Position numbers and translations under genes: made by a program. A DNA stretch of 64,000 bases from Ginsengibacter hankyongi (GTDB lineage: Bacteria > Bacteroidota > Bacteroidia > Chitinophagales > Chitinophagaceae). The stretch covers positions 2,163,351 through 2,227,350 of the forward strand of contig NZ_VYQF01000001.1 in assembly GCF_008710285.1 (NCBI RefSeq), in the 5' to 3' direction. Of the stretch, positions 35,833 through 45,093 are shown one piece after another; positions within the stretch are counted from its first letter, which is position 1, and every line of letters begins with the position of its first letter. The notes beneath the pieces are model-generated. The model made no database searches. It had not been told where the DNA came from and saw only the letters and a list, made by a program, of their open reading frames with translations.

Positions 35833-37611
35833 TCATTCGTAAATTCTTCTAATCGCTTCTTTATATTTTTCCATAATCACTTTTCTTTTGAGACTCAATT
35901 TGGGAGTCATTTCGCCGGTATCAACACTCCATTCATGTGCTAATAATTCAAACTTTTTTATTTGCTCTACATGGTTGAATTGCCTGTTGTAGTTTTCTAC
36001 TTCAGTTTTATATAATTCTTTCACTTGCTCATTTTGCAGCAATTTTTCATTATCGGTATATGTAATATTTTTATTTTTTGCCCATTCTTTAAGGTTATTA
36101 AAAGCGGGTATTATCAAAGCGCCCACATATTTTTCGCCTTCTCCAGTTACCATAATATTTTCAACATAAGGGCACTCTTTCATTTTAAGTTCAATAGCCA
36201 CCGGCGCAACATATTTACCACCGCTGGTTTTAAACATTTCTTTTTTTCGATCAGTTATTTTTAAGAATCGATTGTTAATTAACATCCCGATGTCTCCTGT
36301 TTTAAACCAACCATCTTCCATTGATTCTGCCGTAAGATCGGGCCGCTTATAATAACCCATCATTACGTTGGGGCCTTTACATAATATTTCTCCATCGACA
36401 GCAATTTTTACTTCCACATTTTTTATTAATGGTCCCACAGTTCCAAACATTCTACCTTCTTCCTGGAACCGGTTTACGCTTATAACGGGCGACGTCTCTG
36501 TAAGTCCATAGCCTTCCATTATCGGAATTTTAGCAGCAGTAAAAATTCGTATAAGTCTCACCTGGCAGGCGGCACCGCCGCTTACAATACATATTAATTC
36601 ATTTCCCAACGCTTCTCGCCATTTAGAGAAAATTAATTTATTGGCAATGGAAAGCTGCAACTTATAAATGACGCCTTTGTTTTTGTTGATCTCAAATTTC
36701 TCTGCAAGACTATGTGCCCAAAAAAATAGTTTTCTTTTAATGCCCGATAGTTCTTCTCCCTTTTGCATAATTCTCTCATAAACCTTTTCTAATAATCTCG
36801 GGACGGTTGTAAACAAATTCGGTGTCACTTCTTTTAAATTGTCGCCAATAGTTTCCATACTTTCTGCAAAAAAAATAGACGTGCCTTTAAATAAATACAG
36901 GTAGCTAACCATTCGCTCAAAAATATGATTGAGTGGTAAAAAGCTGAGCGCCCGTAAATGATCGCCTGGCGGAAAACAAGGCATGCTATCTAAAACATTG
37001 CTTAAAATATTTTTGTGCGACAACATTACGCCTTTTGGCTTTCCTGTTGTTCCTGAAGTATAGATGATGGTAGCGAGGTCTTCATATTTTATTTTCTCTG
37101 AAATCGACTTAACTTCTTGCAAATAAGTTTCTTCGGCAGTTAAAATTTCTTCCCAATATTTTACATTACTTGTTTTTTCAAAAGAAAAAATTCGTTGTAA
37201 GCCTGGAAGATTTGCTTTTATATTATTTACTTTTTCCGCAAGGGCAGCATCATTAACAAAAATAATTTCTACCGCTGCATCTTTTAAAATGAATTCAAGT
37301 TCCAGTTCGTTTATCGTAGGATATACCGGTGTAAGCACCGCACCAATTTGTTGAACAGCCAGGTCAAGCATCAACCACTCGGGCCTGTTTTTTGAAATAA
37401 CTGCAATTTTATCTCTTCCTTCAGGCGTGTTATCTTTTTTCCCGAAACCTATTTTTAATAAACCGGCGCTTAGTTTATTTACAATGTTTGCAACTTCTTG
37501 TACCGAATATTCTTTCCACGAACCATTTTCTTTAACGGCCATCATAGTATAATCGGGCCCTTTTTGTAATTGACATTCAATACAATCAAACAATCGTGTA
37601 GGTTCAGTCAT
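35833..37611 (-). CDS. Long-chain fatty acid-CoA ligase (AMP-forming)
   Basis: 592 aa ANL-superfamily enzyme that activates fatty acids to acyl-CoA through acyl-AMP. P-loop TIIYTSGTTGKPKGVMLSHKN, the A5 motif EGYGLTETSPVI, A7 GWFKTGDIG and the C-terminal DRKKEMFKTSGGKYVAP hinge are intact. The length and the FAA1-like N-terminus (YSVQEVANIVNKLSAGLL) fit the long-chain class. It has its own promoter region, since the next gene upstream on the strand is far off. Confidence 0.94.
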   Translation of the reverse strand: MTEPTRLFDCIECQLQKGPDYTMMAVKENGSWKEYSVQEVANIVNKLSAGLLKIGFGKKDNTPEGRDKIAVISKNRPEWLMLDLAVQQIGAVLTPVYPTINELELEFILKDAAVEIIFVNDAALAEKVNNIKANLPGLQRIFSFEKTSNVKYWEEILTAEETYLQEVKSISEKIKYEDLATIIYTSGTTGKPKGVMLSHKNILSNVLDSMPCFPPGDHLRALSFLPLNHIFERMVSYLYLFKGTSIFFAESMETIGDNLKEVTPNLFTTVPRLLEKVYERIMQKGEELSGIKRKLFFWAHSLAEKFEINKNKGVIYKLQLSIANKLIFSKWREALGNELICIVSGGAACQVRLIRIFTAAKIPIMEGYGLTETSPVISVNRFQEEGRMFGTVGPLIKNVEVKIAVDGEILCKGPNVMMGYYKRPDLTAESMEDGWFKTGDIGMLINNRFLKITDRKKEMFKTSGGKYVAPVAIELKMKECPYVENIMVTGEGEKYVGALIIPAFNNLKEWAKNKNITYTDNEKLLQNEQVKELYKTEVENYNRQFNHVEQIKKFELLAHEWSVDTGEMTPKLSLKRKVIMEKYKEAIRRIYE

Positions 37612-37742
37612 AACATTAAAAAATTATAAAACAGGAAATTTTTTCCTTAGATTTTTTATTGAAAGCGATCGAATTCTAAATTAAGCAATTAAGAGAAATA
37701 ATTGCGGAGAAGAATTATTCGCGTTAAAGCCGATGAAGTTTT

Positions 37743-38747
37743 TTAGTGATAATATTGCCCTTCAGGTATTTTAAAAATTCTTCCCTGTTGAAATTTATTA
37801 AAAGCGGCATATTCTTCTGCGTGCGTGCTTATCCATGTTTGATAGCTGGAAAGATTTTGAGCTGCCCCAAAGATCCATTGATTATAGGCAGGAAATAATC
37901 CTTCTTCTAAAAGTTGCTCGTGCTTATCGAAAAGAGTAAACGGAAATTTTTTTGCATAAGATTGATTCCAGTCCAGGATAAATCTTGTTCTTACCATAGT
38001 AAGAGTTTCTGCATTCAGGCCATTTATTACAACACTGTTTTGCTTATTCATTGTTGTTAAAAATGCAATTTCGAATTTGTTTTTGTCTTTAATATTTAAA
38101 AGTAAATCCGGATCTGCAAAAAGCTTTTTATACCCGCTTAATAAAATATTTTTTATTTCAGCGGTTCGTGCGGTAAAAGATTCAATGTTTATAAATATTT
38201 CTCCGTAAATTATGCTCCATATTTTATCGGGCGAAAGAAAATAGTATTTACTTGCATTGTAATAATTACTTCCGTAGGACGGATCTTGCTGAATTCCTTT
38301 CTCCCATAGTTTTATTGCATTATAATCCTGTTTACTCCAAAGCATCTCACCATAGTCGTTATATAATTGGCCGCTGTGAGGGTAATTTTTTATACCGGCT
38401 TTATATAATTTTTCCGCGTCTTTATCTTGCCCTAAAGCCCGGTAAATAGTACCACCTATCTGGTAAGTTTGATCGTCCGCATTATCTTTTTCAAGTAGCG
38501 GTGTTATAGTCGCCAGCGCTTTCTTATTTTCTTTTTGCAGGTAATAATCGAATGCCAGGTCTTTCGCAATCTCGATATTATTTGGGGCCTGCGCCAAAGC
38601 TCTTGTTAAAATTAAAGAGGCATTGGCATAATCACCCTGGCGCATAAACGCTTTTGCATTTTCGTGGAGTTTTTCAATATCATCTGACTGGGCGAAGACA
38701 AATACACACAAAAAGAGAAAAGAGGAAAACAGCAGGATTTTTTTCAT
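37743..38747 (-). CDS. Exported TPR protein
   Basis: 334 aa with a signal peptide (1-19, LCVFVFAQ). Residues 25-165 hold about four TPR repeats (DYANASLILTRALAQAPNNIEIAKDLAFDYYLQ; NKKALATITPLLEKD; DKDAEKLYKAGIKNYPHSGQLYNDYGEMLW; DYNAIKLWEKGIQQDPSYGSNYYNASKYY). The C-terminal half is helical and unrecognised. Periplasmic scaffolding is likely; partners are unknown. Confidence 0.82.
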   Translation of the reverse strand: MKKILLFSSFLFLCVFVFAQSDDIEKLHENAKAFMRQGDYANASLILTRALAQAPNNIEIAKDLAFDYYLQKENKKALATITPLLEKDNADDQTYQIGGTIYRALGQDKDAEKLYKAGIKNYPHSGQLYNDYGEMLWSKQDYNAIKLWEKGIQQDPSYGSNYYNASKYYFLSPDKIWSIIYGEIFINIESFTARTAEIKNILLSGYKKLFADPDLLLNIKDKNKFEIAFLTTMNKQNSVVINGLNAETLTMVRTRFILDWNQSYAKKFPFTLFDKHEQLLEEGLFPAYNQWIFGAAQNLSSYQTWISTHAEEYAAFNKFQQGRIFKIPEGQYYH

Positions 38748-38822
38748 TCAATAAAGATAAAAAATAGTTTTACGAGTAAGCTGTGCCCGGGAGAAATTAT
38801 GATTATACTAAGAATAAATTTT

Positions 38823-40046
38823 TTAAGCAATTAAATGCGTAAACAAGCCATCTCGTAATTTGGGCTCGAACCAGGTGCTCTTTGGAGGCATTACATTCCC
38901 GCTGTCTGCAATATCAAATAATTGCTGAATGCTTACCGGGTAAAGACTGAAAGCAACTTTCATTTCTTTACTGTTAACCCGCTCTTCCAGTCCTTTCAAG
39001 CCTCTAATGCCACCAACAAAATCTATTCTTTTATCTGTACGTTGGTCTTTGATTCCTAAAACCGGTTCAAGTAAATTATTTTGTAAAATAGTTATATCAA
39101 GTATCCCAATTGGGTCGGTTGAGAAAGTACCGTCCAATGCAGTAAGCTTATACCATTTACCATCAAGGTACATTCCGAAATTATGTGGTTCCGTGGGAGC
39201 ATAAGCCTCCTTTTCTTTTTCAACAGAAAAAGTTTTATTAATGCGGTCAAAAAATTCTTCCTGCGATAAATCATTAAGGTCCTTGATTACCCTGTTGTAA
39301 TCCATAATATGCAATTGCGCCGCAGGAAATAACGTAGTAAGGAAATAAGCTGCTTCCGTAGAATCCGCCAATTGATACCTCACCTTAGCGGCTGACGCAG
39401 CACGGTGATGCCCGTCTGCAATATAGGTGCAGGGAACTTTGGTTTTAAAAATCTCAGTGATCCTGGCTATCATGTTTTCATCGCTTATAACCCACACCGT
39501 ATGTTGAACAGCATCATCTGAAGTAAAATTATAAACCGGGCTTTTTTCAGTTTTCCATTTTTCAATAATTTCATTTAATTCATCCACATCTCTGAAAGCA
39601 AGAAATACATTGCCGGTTTGAGCGCCTGTGGCTTTTATATGTGCTATCCGGTCATCTTCCTTTTCGGGCCTCGTAAATTCGTGCTTTTTAATCAGGCCAT
39701 TTTCATAATCATCTACCGAGCTGCAACATACAAGACCGGTCTGGCTTTTATTATTCATTATCAATTGATAAATATAATAACAAGGCTTGCTCTCTCTGAA
39801 AAGCACAGGCCGGCTTATAAAGGCATCCAGGTTTTCTTTTGCTTTGGAATATACCGCAGCACTGTGGATATCAATATTTGCAGGAAGATCAATTTCGCTT
39901 TTAGTAATGTGCAAAAAAGAAAACGGATTTCCTTCGGCTTCAATTTTAGCCTCTTTGCTGCTCAATACATCATAAGGTTTTGACGCTACCTGCCTGGCAT
40001 ATTGTGCCTCTGGCCTGAGCGCTTTAAAAGGAGAAATTGAAATCAT
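38823..40046 (-). CDS. DUF1015 family protein
   Basis: 407 aa. The N-terminal ISPFKALRPEAQYARQVASKPYDVLSSKEA, the ADGHHRAASAAKVRY motif (about 213-228) and the C-terminal VGGIRGLKGLEERVNSKEMKVAFSLYPVSIQQLFDIADSGNVMPPKSTWFEPKLRDGLFTHLI are diagnostic of DUF1015, commonly next to serine-biosynthesis genes in Bacteroidetes. It follows serC here; some members are thought to act as serine kinases, which is not established for this one. The 117-bp gap to serC contains nested inverted repeats over a -7 box (40063-40119). Confidence 0.9.
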   Translation of the reverse strand: MISISPFKALRPEAQYARQVASKPYDVLSSKEAKIEAEGNPFSFLHITKSEIDLPANIDIHSAAVYSKAKENLDAFISRPVLFRESKPCYYIYQLIMNNKSQTGLVCCSSVDDYENGLIKKHEFTRPEKEDDRIAHIKATGAQTGNVFLAFRDVDELNEIIEKWKTEKSPVYNFTSDDAVQHTVWVISDENMIARITEIFKTKVPCTYIADGHHRAASAAKVRYQLADSTEAAYFLTTLFPAAQLHIMDYNRVIKDLNDLSQEEFFDRINKTFSVEKEKEAYAPTEPHNFGMYLDGKWYKLTALDGTFSTDPIGILDITILQNNLLEPVLGIKDQRTDKRIDFVGGIRGLKGLEERVNSKEMKVAFSLYPVSIQQLFDIADSGNVMPPKSTWFEPKLRDGLFTHLIA

Positions 40047-40062
40047 TTTGTATTAATTGTAA

Positions 40063-40119
40063 CTGAAATCATCAATATTTGCAAGGGGTGCAAATATATA
40101 CAATCAAAGATGATTTCAG
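40063..40119 (-). promoter_or_regulatory. Nested inverted repeats over the DUF1015 promoter
   Basis: An outer 11-bp pair CTGAAATCATC (40063-40073) and GATGATTTCAG (40109-40119) encloses an inner 9-bp pair ATATTTGCA (40075-40083) and TGCAAATAT (40089-40097) around AGGGG. The minus-strand -7 box TATATTTG (40091-40098) lies in the inner arm. It could be an operator or an RNA hairpin in readthrough transcripts from serC. Confidence 0.65.
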
Positions 40120-40163
40120 ATGACAGCTGTTAATTTTAGATTTTTTGCTGAAATAGGCGTTGA

Positions 40164-41225
40164 TTAATAATTCTTTTCAAACTCCTTCATTACCTCTATA
40201 AGATAGTTAACACTGCTTAACGGAAGGGCATTATAAAGAGATGCCCTGAAGCCACCAACGGAACGATGCCCTTTGATTCCGTAAATACCATGTTGCTCGG
40301 CTACGTCAAGAAACTGCTTTTCAAGTGAGGGATCTTTCATTACAAAACAAACATTCATTTTGCTTCTGTCTTCTTTTACTGCAGTAGTTTGAAACAGGGT
40401 GCTGTTGTCAATTGCACTGTAAAGCATTTCAGCCTTCTGGTTATTTATTTTTTCAATTGCGTCTATGCCTCCCTGTTGCTTCAGCCATTGTAGGGTAAGC
40501 AAAGAAACATATACTGCAAATACAGGAGGTGTATTGAGCATACTTCCTTCCTTTATATGATTGCGGTAATCCATTATTGTTGGTAATGCACGATCTACCT
40601 TACCGAGAATATTCTTATCTACTACTACAAGATTTACACCGGCAGGCCCCATATTTTTTTGCGCTCCCGCAAATATTAATGCGAATGAATTAAAATCTCT
40701 TTGCCTGCTAAAAATATCGCTGCACATATCTGCAACCAATGGCACATCTACTTTCGGAATGCTTTGCCATTGTGTTCCATAAATAGTATTGTTGGTGGTA
40801 ATATGAAAATATTTTGAATCGCCCGGAACTGTAAAATCCTTAGGAATGAAATTATAGTTTGCTTCTTTGGAACTGCAGACCACCTTTACATTTCCGTAAA
40901 GCTTTGCCTCTTTAAGCGCTTTGCTGCTCCATACGCCGGTATCAGCATAAGCAGCAGTTTCATTCTCATTAAGAAGATTCATAGGTACCTGCATAAATTG
41001 AGTGGAAGCGCCGCCATGCAAAAACAAAACTTCATGGTCAGCATCAAGATTCATCAGCTCTTTTACCAATGATCTTGCTTCATCCATTATAGCCTGGAAC
41101 TCTTTAGTGCGATGTCCCAATTCAAGAATTGATAGCCCGGTATTATTATAATTTAACACAGCTTTCGATGCCTGCTCAAAAACACTTCTTGGAAGCACAG
41201 ATGGCCCGGCGTTGAAATTGTGCAT
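40164..41225 (-). CDS. serC: Phosphoserine aminotransferase
   Basis: 353 aa from the ATG at 41225 (MHNFNAGPSVLPR), the usual family start; the ATG at 41267 would add 14 residues. It is a PLP enzyme converting 3-phosphohydroxypyruvate and glutamate to phosphoserine. The PLP Lys is in LIFAGAQKNMGPAGV, with HGGAS near the start and GHRSVGGFRASLYNAL at the C-terminus. The adjacent DUF1015 gene fits the Bacteroidetes serine cluster, while a SerA-like gene is 30 kb away. Confidence 0.95.
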   Translation of the reverse strand: MHNFNAGPSVLPRSVFEQASKAVLNYNNTGLSILELGHRTKEFQAIMDEARSLVKELMNLDADHEVLFLHGGASTQFMQVPMNLLNENETAAYADTGVWSSKALKEAKLYGNVKVVCSSKEANYNFIPKDFTVPGDSKYFHITTNNTIYGTQWQSIPKVDVPLVADMCSDIFSRQRDFNSFALIFAGAQKNMGPAGVNLVVVDKNILGKVDRALPTIMDYRNHIKEGSMLNTPPVFAVYVSLLTLQWLKQQGGIDAIEKINNQKAEMLYSAIDNSTLFQTTAVKEDRSKMNVCFVMKDPSLEKQFLDVAEQHGIYGIKGHRSVGGFRASLYNALPLSSVNYLIEVMKEFEKNY

Positions 41226-41369
41226 TACTTTTTTTTCTTTTAAAACATCCTCCATAACTACTGTCATTAATTAAAAAATTAGGTTGCGAATTTACAAAAT
41301 AATGTACGATGCGTGATGTAAGATGTAAAAATGTATAGCGATTGCCCATTGCATATTGTTATTTGTCCA

Positions 41370-42335
41370 TTATTCTTCCCTACCCGTAATTTTTCCGCTT
41401 TGCCACTTTTCATTAAGCTCCTCAAAATCTTTCAGGTCATTTGCCAAAAAGGTTTGCTTTGCAAGCGCTGAAAGATCGGGCTGGCCTGCATTTACCCAGG
41501 CTGTATACCAAAAAGACGCTATTGCAAATATGGCCTGCCTCATCCGGCGTTCTACCATACCATTCATTTTTTTGTTGTAAGCTATTGTATAATCGGAAGA
41601 GTATTGGCGAATTAAAATATTATTTCTTTTCTCAAAAGAATATTTTTTATCGCCAGGAAATTGACGTGATAATTCTTTTTCAATTACTAAAGCTGAATCC
41701 GCTTCCCTTCCGCTTTCTAATACTCTGTCCCAAATAAAAGCTCCGGGATTTTTTATGTAGGCAGCTTTCCCAATAAAAAAATCGAATTGTTTATCGGCTA
41801 ATAATTCAGGGATCCTGCTTTCCCAAAATGCATGAATACCGATTTGATTTGTAAGCTGCCCGTTATGGTTACTGCTCGCATGCAAAGGCACATGTACATC
41901 GGCAATGTAATGGCCAATCTCAGCGCTATTCTTCATTATGGAAGAGAAGTTTTTTTCTTTAAAAGCCTTCGTTAATCTTGTAAGCATTATTTGAATATGC
42001 CAGGGAACAATACCGTTTGCGATGATCGTATCTTCACTAAATTTTGCGGCAGCATCTTTATAATTATGTGGTAACGCTGTATAAGGATATTTTCCATAAT
42101 GATCAATATCTATAAAATGGCGCGGCCCTTCTGCTGCTATCGCATACCTTCTCTTGTCAGGATCAACTGCATGTTCCGTTAGAAATTCTATATTGGGTTT
42201 GTACAAAATCATCATTTGAGGAGGCAGTAAGAAAACAGCGAGATAATTTATCTTTTTATGTGCATAAAATCCCCAGCAATAACTTTTAGTTGTTATAGCA
42301 AAGAGAGAAATAATCAGCAGAATTTTTTTCAACAT
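41370..42335 (-). CDS. Exported zinc-dependent phospholipase C / S1-P1 nuclease-like protein
   Basis: 321 aa. The signal peptide ends near KSYC, leaving Trp as an early mature residue (WGFYAHKKINYLAV), which in this superfamily coordinates zinc with its amino group. Other ligands are in FLTEHAVDPDKRR, HFIDIDHYG, IGHYIADVHVPLHAS (His-x3-Asp-x-His) and IHAFWESRIPE (His-x3-Glu). This pattern fits zinc-dependent PLC and S1/P1 nucleases; which activity applies cannot be decided. Periplasmic or secreted. Confidence 0.85.
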   Translation of the reverse strand: MLKKILLIISLFAITTKSYCWGFYAHKKINYLAVFLLPPQMMILYKPNIEFLTEHAVDPDKRRYAIAAEGPRHFIDIDHYGKYPYTALPHNYKDAAAKFSEDTIIANGIVPWHIQIMLTRLTKAFKEKNFSSIMKNSAEIGHYIADVHVPLHASSNHNGQLTNQIGIHAFWESRIPELLADKQFDFFIGKAAYIKNPGAFIWDRVLESGREADSALVIEKELSRQFPGDKKYSFEKRNNILIRQYSSDYTIAYNKKMNGMVERRMRQAIFAIASFWYTAWVNAGQPDLSALAKQTFLANDLKDFEELNEKWQSGKITGREE

Positions 42336-42355
42336 AAATTTTTACTCATGAAACA

Positions 42356-42955
42356 TCAGGCACTTAGTTCGTCACCGGGCGATTCGCTTCCGGTTTCAGT
42401 TACACCGCCGCTTACGGCAAATTTCATAGATTGGGTAGCACTGATGTTGGTTATCGGTTTTACTCTTTCTTTAGGAACAATGTATACATTGCCAGCTACG
42501 GAATAGGCCATGGGCAAATAAACAGCAACATAGTTTTCCATCCCAAAGCCACTCATGTCTTCCTGGGTAATAAACCCCACCCGCCAAACATCAGTATCAT
42601 CAACATTTGCTAAAACACTATTAGTGAACTTTTTTTTGTTGCCGGCAAATGCTTCAAAAAAATCTCTTACAAAAGAATAAAAAAGCTTGATTCCCGGAGT
42701 TCTTTCCAGCAACTTATCCATAACAGATAGAATGCGGCCCATTACAAAAAAAGAACTTAAGTAACCTATTGTAATAATAAATCCGATAATAATTACAAAA
42801 CCAATACCCGGAATATTTATAGCTGGCCTGAGAATATTATCGATTTTATCGAAAATTTCGTATATAAAATAGATAGTAATTGAAACAGGGCCCAGAATAA
42901 GTAATCCCTGTAAAAAGTATTGAATTAATCTCTGGTAACGTACTGATTGGGGCAT
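42356..42955 (-). CDS. DUF502 family membrane protein
   Basis: 199 aa. Two TM helices at the N-terminus (about 10-32 and 49-71) are followed by a soluble domain with LLERTPGIKLFYSFVRDFFEAF, RVGFITQEDM, VAVYLPMAYSVAGNVYIVPKERV and MKFAVSGGV, the typical DUF502 order. Function unknown. It starts 20 bp upstream of the phospholipase-like gene and is probably co-transcribed. Confidence 0.88.
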   Translation of the reverse strand: MPQSVRYQRLIQYFLQGLLILGPVSITIYFIYEIFDKIDNILRPAINIPGIGFVIIIGFIITIGYLSSFFVMGRILSVMDKLLERTPGIKLFYSFVRDFFEAFAGNKKKFTNSVLANVDDTDVWRVGFITQEDMSGFGMENYVAVYLPMAYSVAGNVYIVPKERVKPITNISATQSMKFAVSGGVTETGSESPGDELSA

Positions 42956-43039
42956 AGAATAAAAAATTAAAAATAAAGGTAAGTTTTGTACCGCTCATCC
43001 CGAAAATTCCCAACTTAATAAAAAATAAATGTCGGAAAC

Positions 43040-43070
43040 TTTGGCAACTAAAATAGTTTCCATAGTTTTG
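43040..43070 (+). promoter_or_regulatory. Promoter of the TetR gene (TTTG-N19-TAGTTTTG)
   Basis: TTTG at 43040-43043 and TAGTTTTG at 43063-43070 match the Bacteroidetes consensus with ideal 19-bp spacing. The predicted transcription start is at about 43075-43077, right at the ATG at 43077, implying a leaderless mRNA. Confidence 0.75.
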
Positions 43071-43076
43071 CGCCCC

Positions 43077-43703
43077 ATGGAAATAAAAGAAAGAATAAAG
43101 CAAAAAGCTGATGAACTTTTTCGGAGGTATGGAATAAAGTCGGTGACTATGGACGAAATAGCCAACCAGCTTGGCGTGTCAAAAAAAACAATATATCATT
43201 CTTTTTCCGACAAAAATGAATTGGTGGATGATGTGATTGTAGATATGCTTCAATTTAATAAGGAATGTTGCCAAAGCTACAAGGCAAAATCCCAGAATGC
43301 CATACACGAAGTTTTTCTTGCTATGGATATGTTGCAGGTAATTTTTGATAACATGAATCCTTCGATACTTTTTGATATTGAAAGAAATTATCCTGCTACT
43401 TATAAAAAATTTAAGGAGTATAAATATAAATACCTGCTTGAGCTGGTAAAGGACAATATAGAACGGGGCATACACGAAGAATTATACCGGCCGGAAATTA
43501 ATATTGATGTGATCGCGAAAGTGCGCCTTGAAACCATGATGCTTCCTTTTAATGAACAATTATTTCCTAAAAATAAATTTTCGATGGTATCGCTTCACCA
43601 GCAATTAATAGAATACTTTTTGTTTGGTATTGCCAGCCCCAAAGGATATAAGTTGATATTAAAATACCAAAAAGAAAGATTGAACAAAACATCAGTACAA
43701 TGA
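43077..43703 (+). CDS. TetR family transcriptional regulator of the RND efflux operon
   Basis: 208 aa from the ATG at 43077. The in-frame ATG at 43029 would lie upstream of the promoter's -33 box, so it is rejected. The N-terminal HTH (MEIKERIKQKADELFRRYGIKSVTMDEIANQLGVSKKTIYHSFSDKNELVDDV) is a typical TetR DNA-binding domain. The ligand-binding C-terminal half is unassigned. Its TGA overlaps the ATG of the tolC-like gene, so it is translated with the efflux genes it probably represses. Confidence 0.93.
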   Translation: MEIKERIKQKADELFRRYGIKSVTMDEIANQLGVSKKTIYHSFSDKNELVDDVIVDMLQFNKECCQSYKAKSQNAIHEVFLAMDMLQVIFDNMNPSILFDIERNYPATYKKFKEYKYKYLLELVKDNIERGIHEELYRPEINIDVIAKVRLETMMLPFNEQLFPKNKFSMVSLHQQLIEYFLFGIASPKGYKLILKYQKERLNKTSVQ

Positions 43704-45055
43704 AAACGAAAGGAATATTTAAAATGATTTTTAGCTTGTTGCTTTTTGGCTCCGGCTTTATAGCAAGTGCACAACAAACCAATGCCCCAACCATAAATTC
43801 ATTCAGCGCCAAACAAGCCGTGGATTATGCTTTAAAAAATGCAGTGCAGGTAAAGAATGCATTGTTGGATATTGAATCCCAAAGGCAAACTAATAGAGAA
43901 ATTACAGCATCTGCGCTTCCGCAAATTAACGGGAATGTTTCCTTAACGGATTATCTGTCTATACCGACTAGCCTTATACCGGCCGAATTTTTCGGAGGCC
44001 CTCCAGGGACTTACCAGCCCATAAAATTTGGAACCAAATACAATGGAACATATGGAGCAGATTTACAACAAATAATTTTTGACGGGCAGGTATTTGTTGG
44101 CCTTCAGGCACGAAAAACTTCTATTGATCTTTTCACGAAAACCGCCGAGGTTACAGAAGAACAAATTAAGGCAAACGTTTATAAAATTTATTACCAGCTT
44201 GTAGTAGGTCAGAGGCAAATTAGTACCATATCTGCTAATATTGACAATTATGAGAAATTACTTCACGACACAAAAGAAATTTATAAAAACGGATTCGCCG
44301 AAAAATTAGATGTTGATAAGGTACAGGTGCAGCTTAATAATCTCAACACCCAAAAATTAAAAGCCAAAAACCAGATAGATGCAGGCATAACGGGGCTGAA
44401 GTTTTTATTGCATATGCCTCAGAAAGATAGCCTTTTTCTTACAGACACTTTATCTGACGAAGAAATAAAATCCAACATATTGGATGAAGATTATAAATAT
44501 GAGGACAGGAAAGATTACCAGTTATTAGGCCTTGAAACCAAATTAGAAGAATACAATGTGAAGAGATACAGGCTTAGCAAAATACCAACCTTAACCTTCT
44601 CGGCTAATATAAATCAAAATGCGCAGCGTACTACTTTCAATTTCTTTAAAAAAGGTGAGCCTTATTTTACTACCTCATTTATCGCTTTAAAACTATCGGT
44701 TCCAATATTCGATGGCGGTGCAAGAAATGCGAAAATAGCTTCTGCCAAACTTGATCTCTTAAAAACAAGCAATGACCTTGAGCAGTTAAAAGCCTCTATC
44801 GACAATGATGTTACACAATCAAGAATTAATATGAAATCGGCTTTAATAACAATGGACAGCCAAAAGAAAAATATTGAACTGGCGCAGAATGTTTACAACA
44901 CAACGAAACTAAAATATGAGCAGGGCCTTGGCAGCAACCAGGAAATTAATACAGCACAAATTGATTTAATAACGGCTCAAAATAATTATTACAGTTCGCT
45001 GTACGACGCAATAATTGCAAAAATAGACTACCTGCAAGCGGCAGGGAAACTTTAA
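43700..45055 (+). CDS. TolC-family outer membrane efflux protein
   Basis: 451 aa with a signal peptide (about 1-25, ending ASAQQ). Two outer-membrane efflux repeats with long coiled coils are seen (SAKQAVDYALKNAVQVKNALLDIESQRQ; later SAKLDLLKTSNDLEQLKASIDNDVTQSRINMKSALITMDSQKKNIELAQNVYNTTKLKYEQGLGSNQEINTAQIDLITAQNNYYSSLYDAIIAKIDYLQAAGKL). It forms the trimeric exit duct of a tripartite RND pump. Translationally coupled to the TetR gene by a 4-bp overlap. Confidence 0.94.
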   Translation: MKTKGIFKMIFSLLLFGSGFIASAQQTNAPTINSFSAKQAVDYALKNAVQVKNALLDIESQRQTNREITASALPQINGNVSLTDYLSIPTSLIPAEFFGGPPGTYQPIKFGTKYNGTYGADLQQIIFDGQVFVGLQARKTSIDLFTKTAEVTEEQIKANVYKIYYQLVVGQRQISTISANIDNYEKLLHDTKEIYKNGFAEKLDVDKVQVQLNNLNTQKLKAKNQIDAGITGLKFLLHMPQKDSLFLTDTLSDEEIKSNILDEDYKYEDRKDYQLLGLETKLEEYNVKRYRLSKIPTLTFSANINQNAQRTTFNFFKKGEPYFTTSFIALKLSVPIFDGGARNAKIASAKLDLLKTSNDLEQLKASIDNDVTQSRINMKSALITMDSQKKNIELAQNVYNTTKLKYEQGLGSNQEINTAQIDLITAQNNYYSSLYDAIIAKIDYLQAAGKL

Positions 45056-45093
45056 TAAACTAAAATAAATCAAGTACAATTAACCGATACAAA

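Noticed and set aside
36025..36264. Plus-strand 79-codon frame opposite the acyl-CoA ligase
   Set aside because: Antisense of a clear coding gene with no independent support.
43029..43076. Upstream ATG for the TetR gene
   Set aside because: It lies upstream of the strong promoter, so it would not be on the transcript, and the extra residues do not match the family.
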